The notes under the pieces: generated by a model
What the model was told of the DNA's origin: nothing
The model's database searches: none
The model's input: the letters and a program-made list of their open reading frames with translations, nothing else
Shown: in pieces, positions 6,444-8,501 of the stretch
Numbering within the stretch: the first letter of the stretch is position 1
How the letters are laid out: every line of letters begins with the position of its first letter
Position numbers and translations under genes: made by a program
NCBI GenBank assembly: GCA_902773415.1
Contig: CACYEE010000116.1
Location: 1-8,501 of the forward strand
Origin: an uncultured Actinomyces sp.
GTDB lineage: Bacteria; Actinomycetota; Actinomycetes; Actinomycetales; Actinomycetaceae
Length of the DNA stretch: 8,501 bases
Direction: 5' to 3'

Positions 6444-8501
<2,058 letters not shown>

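Overview
The window is a high-G+C, densely packed stretch of chromosome with every convincing gene on the + strand. The order aroC - aroK/aroB - efp - nusB - pyrR - pyrB - pyrC - carA - carB is the classic actinobacterial arrangement. The EF-P and CarB sequences (GTG-started MATTNDLKNGM, KPGKGPAF loop, FTMGGLGSGFAY) and the fused shikimate kinase/dehydroquinate synthase point to Actinomycetota, probably near Actinomyces or Bifidobacterium. The exact genus cannot be read from the sequence.

Layout. (1) 1-1768: the 3' end of aroC overlaps a fused aroK-aroB gene by ATGA. (2) 1769-1895: a short gap with a weak hairpin and a possible -10 box. (3) 1896-2929: efp and nusB, overlapping by TGATG, closed by a strong intrinsic terminator at 2935-2969. 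(4) 2970-3087: the leader of the pyrimidine operon. It has competing hairpins and, directly before the first gene, a sequence that fits a PyrR-binding loop whose lower stem contains the Shine-Dalgarno sequence. (5) 3088-8501: pyrR, pyrB, pyrC, carA and carB, all coupled by overlapping or 1-nt-spaced stop/start codons. They supply carbamoyl phosphate (CarAB), then carbamoyl aspartate (PyrB), then dihydroorotate (PyrC), with PyrR as the uridine-nucleotide-responsive regulator.

Two enzymes here appear to have lost half of their normal function. CarA is only 169 residues: it keeps the N-terminal small-subunit domain and stops cleanly where the glutamine amidotransferase domain should begin, with the carB ribosome site and start in place at that point. 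The dehydroquinate synthase half of the AroK-AroB fusion is full length and in frame, but the NAD-binding GGG motif and two of the three expected metal ligands are gone, while the shikimate kinase half is intact. This suggests an ammonia-using (or trans-supplied) carbamoyl phosphate synthetase and a pseudoenzyme domain retained on AroK.

The right end is suspicious. CarB homology stops near 8413, and the last ~90 bases read better on the - strand as a different CarB-like fragment. This is most simply an assembly chimera or a rearrangement breakpoint, so carB is incomplete here.
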